From: Vulcanimicrobiota bacterium
Lineage (GTDB): Bacteria; Vulcanimicrobiota; Vulcanimicrobiia; Vulcanimicrobiales; Vulcanimicrobiaceae
Length of the DNA stretch: 7,108 nucleotides
NCBI GenBank assembly: GCA_003133185.1
Contig: PKWF01000162.1
Span: forward strand, 3,557 to 10,664
Direction: 5' to 3'
Shown here: piece after piece, positions 5,663 through 7,108 of the stretch
Layout of the letters: each line of letters starts with the position of its first letter
How positions within the stretch are numbered: the stretch's first letter is position 1
Position numbers and translations under genes: made by a program
The notes under the pieces: model-generated
The model's input: only the letters and a program-made list of their open reading frames with translations
The model's database searches: none
Told to the model about the DNA's origin: nothing

Positions 5663-6487
5663 ATGACGGAGTCGAGCAACGCATCGGATTTGACGCCGCC
5701 CGTCCAGAGCGTCGTCGAGGACGTGCCGGGCTGGCAGCAAGTCCAACCGCGTATTCCCGACACGTTGCAGCGGCGAACCCTCGAGAAGCGCCGCAGCATT
5801 CGCGAAATCGTTTTCGGAGTGCAGGACGGCATCCTCACAACGCTCGGGATCATTACCGGCGTCGGAGTCGCCGAGGGCGATCGCGGGGCCGTTTTTATCA
5901 GCGGCTTTCTCGCGCTACTGGCGGGCGCGCTTTCGATGGGCGTCGGGGAGTATCTCGGGCGCAAGTCGGAGCGCGAGGTCGTACAAGCCACGATCGACAT
6001 GGAAAAGCGCGAGATGGAGAGCGATCCGCAAGGCGAGTTCACGGAGCAGGTGGCGTACTATAAACTCAAGGGCTTCAGCGCGGAGGAAGCGGAGATGATC
6101 GTCAGGCGCTTGACCCAACACCCGGAGATCTATCTGTACGAGATGGTGCGCGACGAGTTCGGCATCGATCCGCGTGAAGCCGAGGATTCGGATCTGCTGC
6201 GGGCGCCGCTCGCGATGAGCGGCTCCTACGCCATCGGATCGCTCGTTCCGATCCTCGCGTTCATGCTGCCCTTGCCGGTTCTTGGATCGACGCTCGTCTC
6301 GCTGATCTTTGCACTCGGCGCGCTCTTTGGCGTCGGATACTTTGCCGCAACGCTCAGCGAACGCAATCCGCTGGGCAAAGGCGCCGAAGTCGCGCTCTAT
6401 GGCTGCGCCGTCTTCGCGCTCTCGTATCTCGTCGGCCATTTTATTCCACCGCTCTTCGGCCACGCACCGGTTCCCATTGGCGGCTAG
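5663..6487 (+). CDS. VIT1/CCC1 family metal (Fe2+/Mn2+) transporter
   Basis: A 274-residue inner-membrane transporter of the vacuolar iron transporter family, which moves Fe2+ or Mn2+ out of the cytoplasm by proton exchange. A polar N-terminus of about 45 residues is followed by TM1 with the signature REIVFGVQDGILTTLGIITG (48-67, metal-path Asp55) and TM2 with LSMGVGEYLGRKSE (90-103, Met92 and Glu96). Next comes a charged cytoplasmic domain (about 104-180) rich in Glu, with Glu114 and Glu117 spaced as in VIT metal-binding helices, then EEAEMIVRRL and a YEMVRDEFG motif. Three further membrane segments follow (about 184-203, 206-232, 241-265), giving the five TMs typical of the family. There is no rubrerythrin domain of the MbfA type. 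It is probably co-transcribed with the permease gene that overlaps its end. The metal is inferred from the family. Confidence 0.92.
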   Translation: MTESSNASDLTPPVQSVVEDVPGWQQVQPRIPDTLQRRTLEKRRSIREIVFGVQDGILTTLGIITGVGVAEGDRGAVFISGFLALLAGALSMGVGEYLGRKSEREVVQATIDMEKREMESDPQGEFTEQVAYYKLKGFSAEEAEMIVRRLTQHPEIYLYEMVRDEFGIDPREAEDSDLLRAPLAMSGSYAIGSLVPILAFMLPLPVLGSTLVSLIFALGALFGVGYFAATLSERNPLGKGAEVALYGCAVFALSYLVGHFIPPLFGHAPVPIGG

Positions 6488-7108
6488 TCTGGCCCAGGCG
6501 TTCGCAGCGGGCATCCTGCAAGCAGCGACCTTTTTTTGGGATAGCCTATTCGGCTTGATCTTCGGATTTCTCGTCTCCGCGATCGTCCAAGTGATGCTAA
6601 CGCCGGCTACGCTGGAGCGCTATCTGGGCCCGGGCCTGCGAGGGTTGCTTTACGGCGCGGGCTTCGGCGTGATTTCGTCATCCTGTTCGTATGGGGCGGC
6701 GGCCGCGGCGCGCGGATTCTATCGCAGCGGGGCCGACATCCGATCCGTCTTTGCGTTCCTCATCTCGTCGACAAATATGAACCTTGCAATTCTGATTCTC
6801 TTCTGGTCGCTGCTGGGGTGGCGATTCGCCTTTGCGGAGTTCTTCGGCGGCGTCATCATCATCGCCGTGGTGACGCTGGGCCTTTCGCTGCTCTTCGGCA
6901 ACGCGAAACTCGCGCGGCTCCAGCGGGAGTATGTGGCAGCCGTCACCGACGAGCACGAAGGCTGCGAGCATCACCAGAGCGGGGCGCCATCGGACCGTAG
7001 CTGGAGCGCGGTCGCAAAAACCGCGATCGCCGACGTGCGAATGCTGCGCTCGGAACTGATCGTCGGTTATTTGATCGCGGGCTTTGCCGCGGCGCTCGTT
7101 CCGGCCGG
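6477..7108 (+). CDS. DUF318/ArsP_1-type permease, partial (C-terminus missing)
   Basis: The reading frame stays open from 6477 to the window end (210 codons visible). It encodes a polytopic membrane protein of the predicted permease family PF03773 (DUF318, which includes YraQ and ArsP). The hallmark is the first half-repeat VISSSCSYGAAAAARGFYRSGAD followed by AFLISSTNMNLAI (positions about 69-110), with the conserved SCS near a membrane re-entry and an STN motif. Hydrophobic helices flank it, and a cytoplasmic loop carries LARLQREY, then an acidic His/Cys stretch, EHEGCEHH (positions about 159-166). A second half with another such motif is expected past the window edge. No ATG or GTG start lies in frame near the beginning. 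TTG at 6477 gives an 11-bp overlap with the VIT gene; CTG at 6489 is an alternative, and neither has a clear Shine-Dalgarno. ArsP members export organoarsenicals, but most of the family is uncharacterised. Confidence 0.82.
   Translation, partial: MAASLAQAFAAGILQAATFFWDSLFGLIFGFLVSAIVQVMLTPATLERYLGPGLRGLLYGAGFGVISSSCSYGAAAAARGFYRSGADIRSVFAFLISSTNMNLAILILFWSLLGWRFAFAEFFGGVIIIAVVTLGLSLLFGNAKLARLQREYVAAVTDEHEGCEHHQSGAPSDRSWSAVAKTAIADVRMLRSELIVGYLIAGFAAALVPA

Noticed and set aside
6531..6537. Run of seven T as a possible frameshift or assembly error in the permease
   Set aside because: The frame reads through as ATFFWDSLFG and remains open with family motifs on the far side, so no frameshift is needed.

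Overview
The window is a gene-dense piece of a high-GC bacterial chromosome (about 60-65% G+C by eye). The codon choice, the Shine-Dalgarno-like motifs and the Sec-type signal peptides all point to a free-living bacterium, probably from an environmental assembly. The style (tandem secreted PQQ-like propellers, alternative starts, frequent CGATCG words) would fit Eremiobacterota/WPS-2, Acidobacteria or a similar soil phylum. That placement is a guess, not a phylogenetic result. No RNA gene, CRISPR array or transposase was seen, and no gene-free stretch exceeds 80 bases.

Layout. (1) Bases 1-812, minus strand: the N-terminal 270 residues of a DHA2/EmrB-type MFS efflux permease, cut by the window edge. 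(2) Bases 813-889: a short divergent intergenic region holding two copies of a 19-base repeat that resembles a dispersed repeat of environmental bacteria. (3) Bases 890-2694, plus strand: a two-gene operon joined by an ATGA overlap. It encodes a monofunctional proline-dehydrogenase-family flavoenzyme and a DapA/HOGA/KDG-type class I aldolase. (4) Bases 2680-5624, minus strand: two tandem paralogous secreted beta-propeller proteins, 5 bp apart. They align without gaps over 456 residues at about 81% identity (hand count). The downstream copy runs tail-to-tail into the aldolase gene with a 15-bp overlap. (5) Bases 5663-7108, plus strand: a VIT1/CCC1-type metal transporter, then an overlapping DUF318/ArsP_1-type permease that runs off the end.

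The most interesting idea concerns the 890-2694 operon. The flavoenzyme has Ser where proline dehydrogenases have the active-site Tyr (Tyr540 of E. coli PutA), and Ser at this place is the known signature of hydroxyproline dehydrogenase. The coupled aldolase has lost the Arg that marks true DapA, so it probably cleaves another 2-keto acid. Together they could be the first and last enzymes of a mammalian-style hydroxyproline breakdown route (HYPDH and 4-hydroxy-2-oxoglutarate aldolase). The residues are read directly from the sequence; the pathway is inference.

The other two themes are a duplicated exported propeller family with unknown role and a probable metal/oxyanion transport pair. No functional link between these blocks and the catabolic operon is evident.
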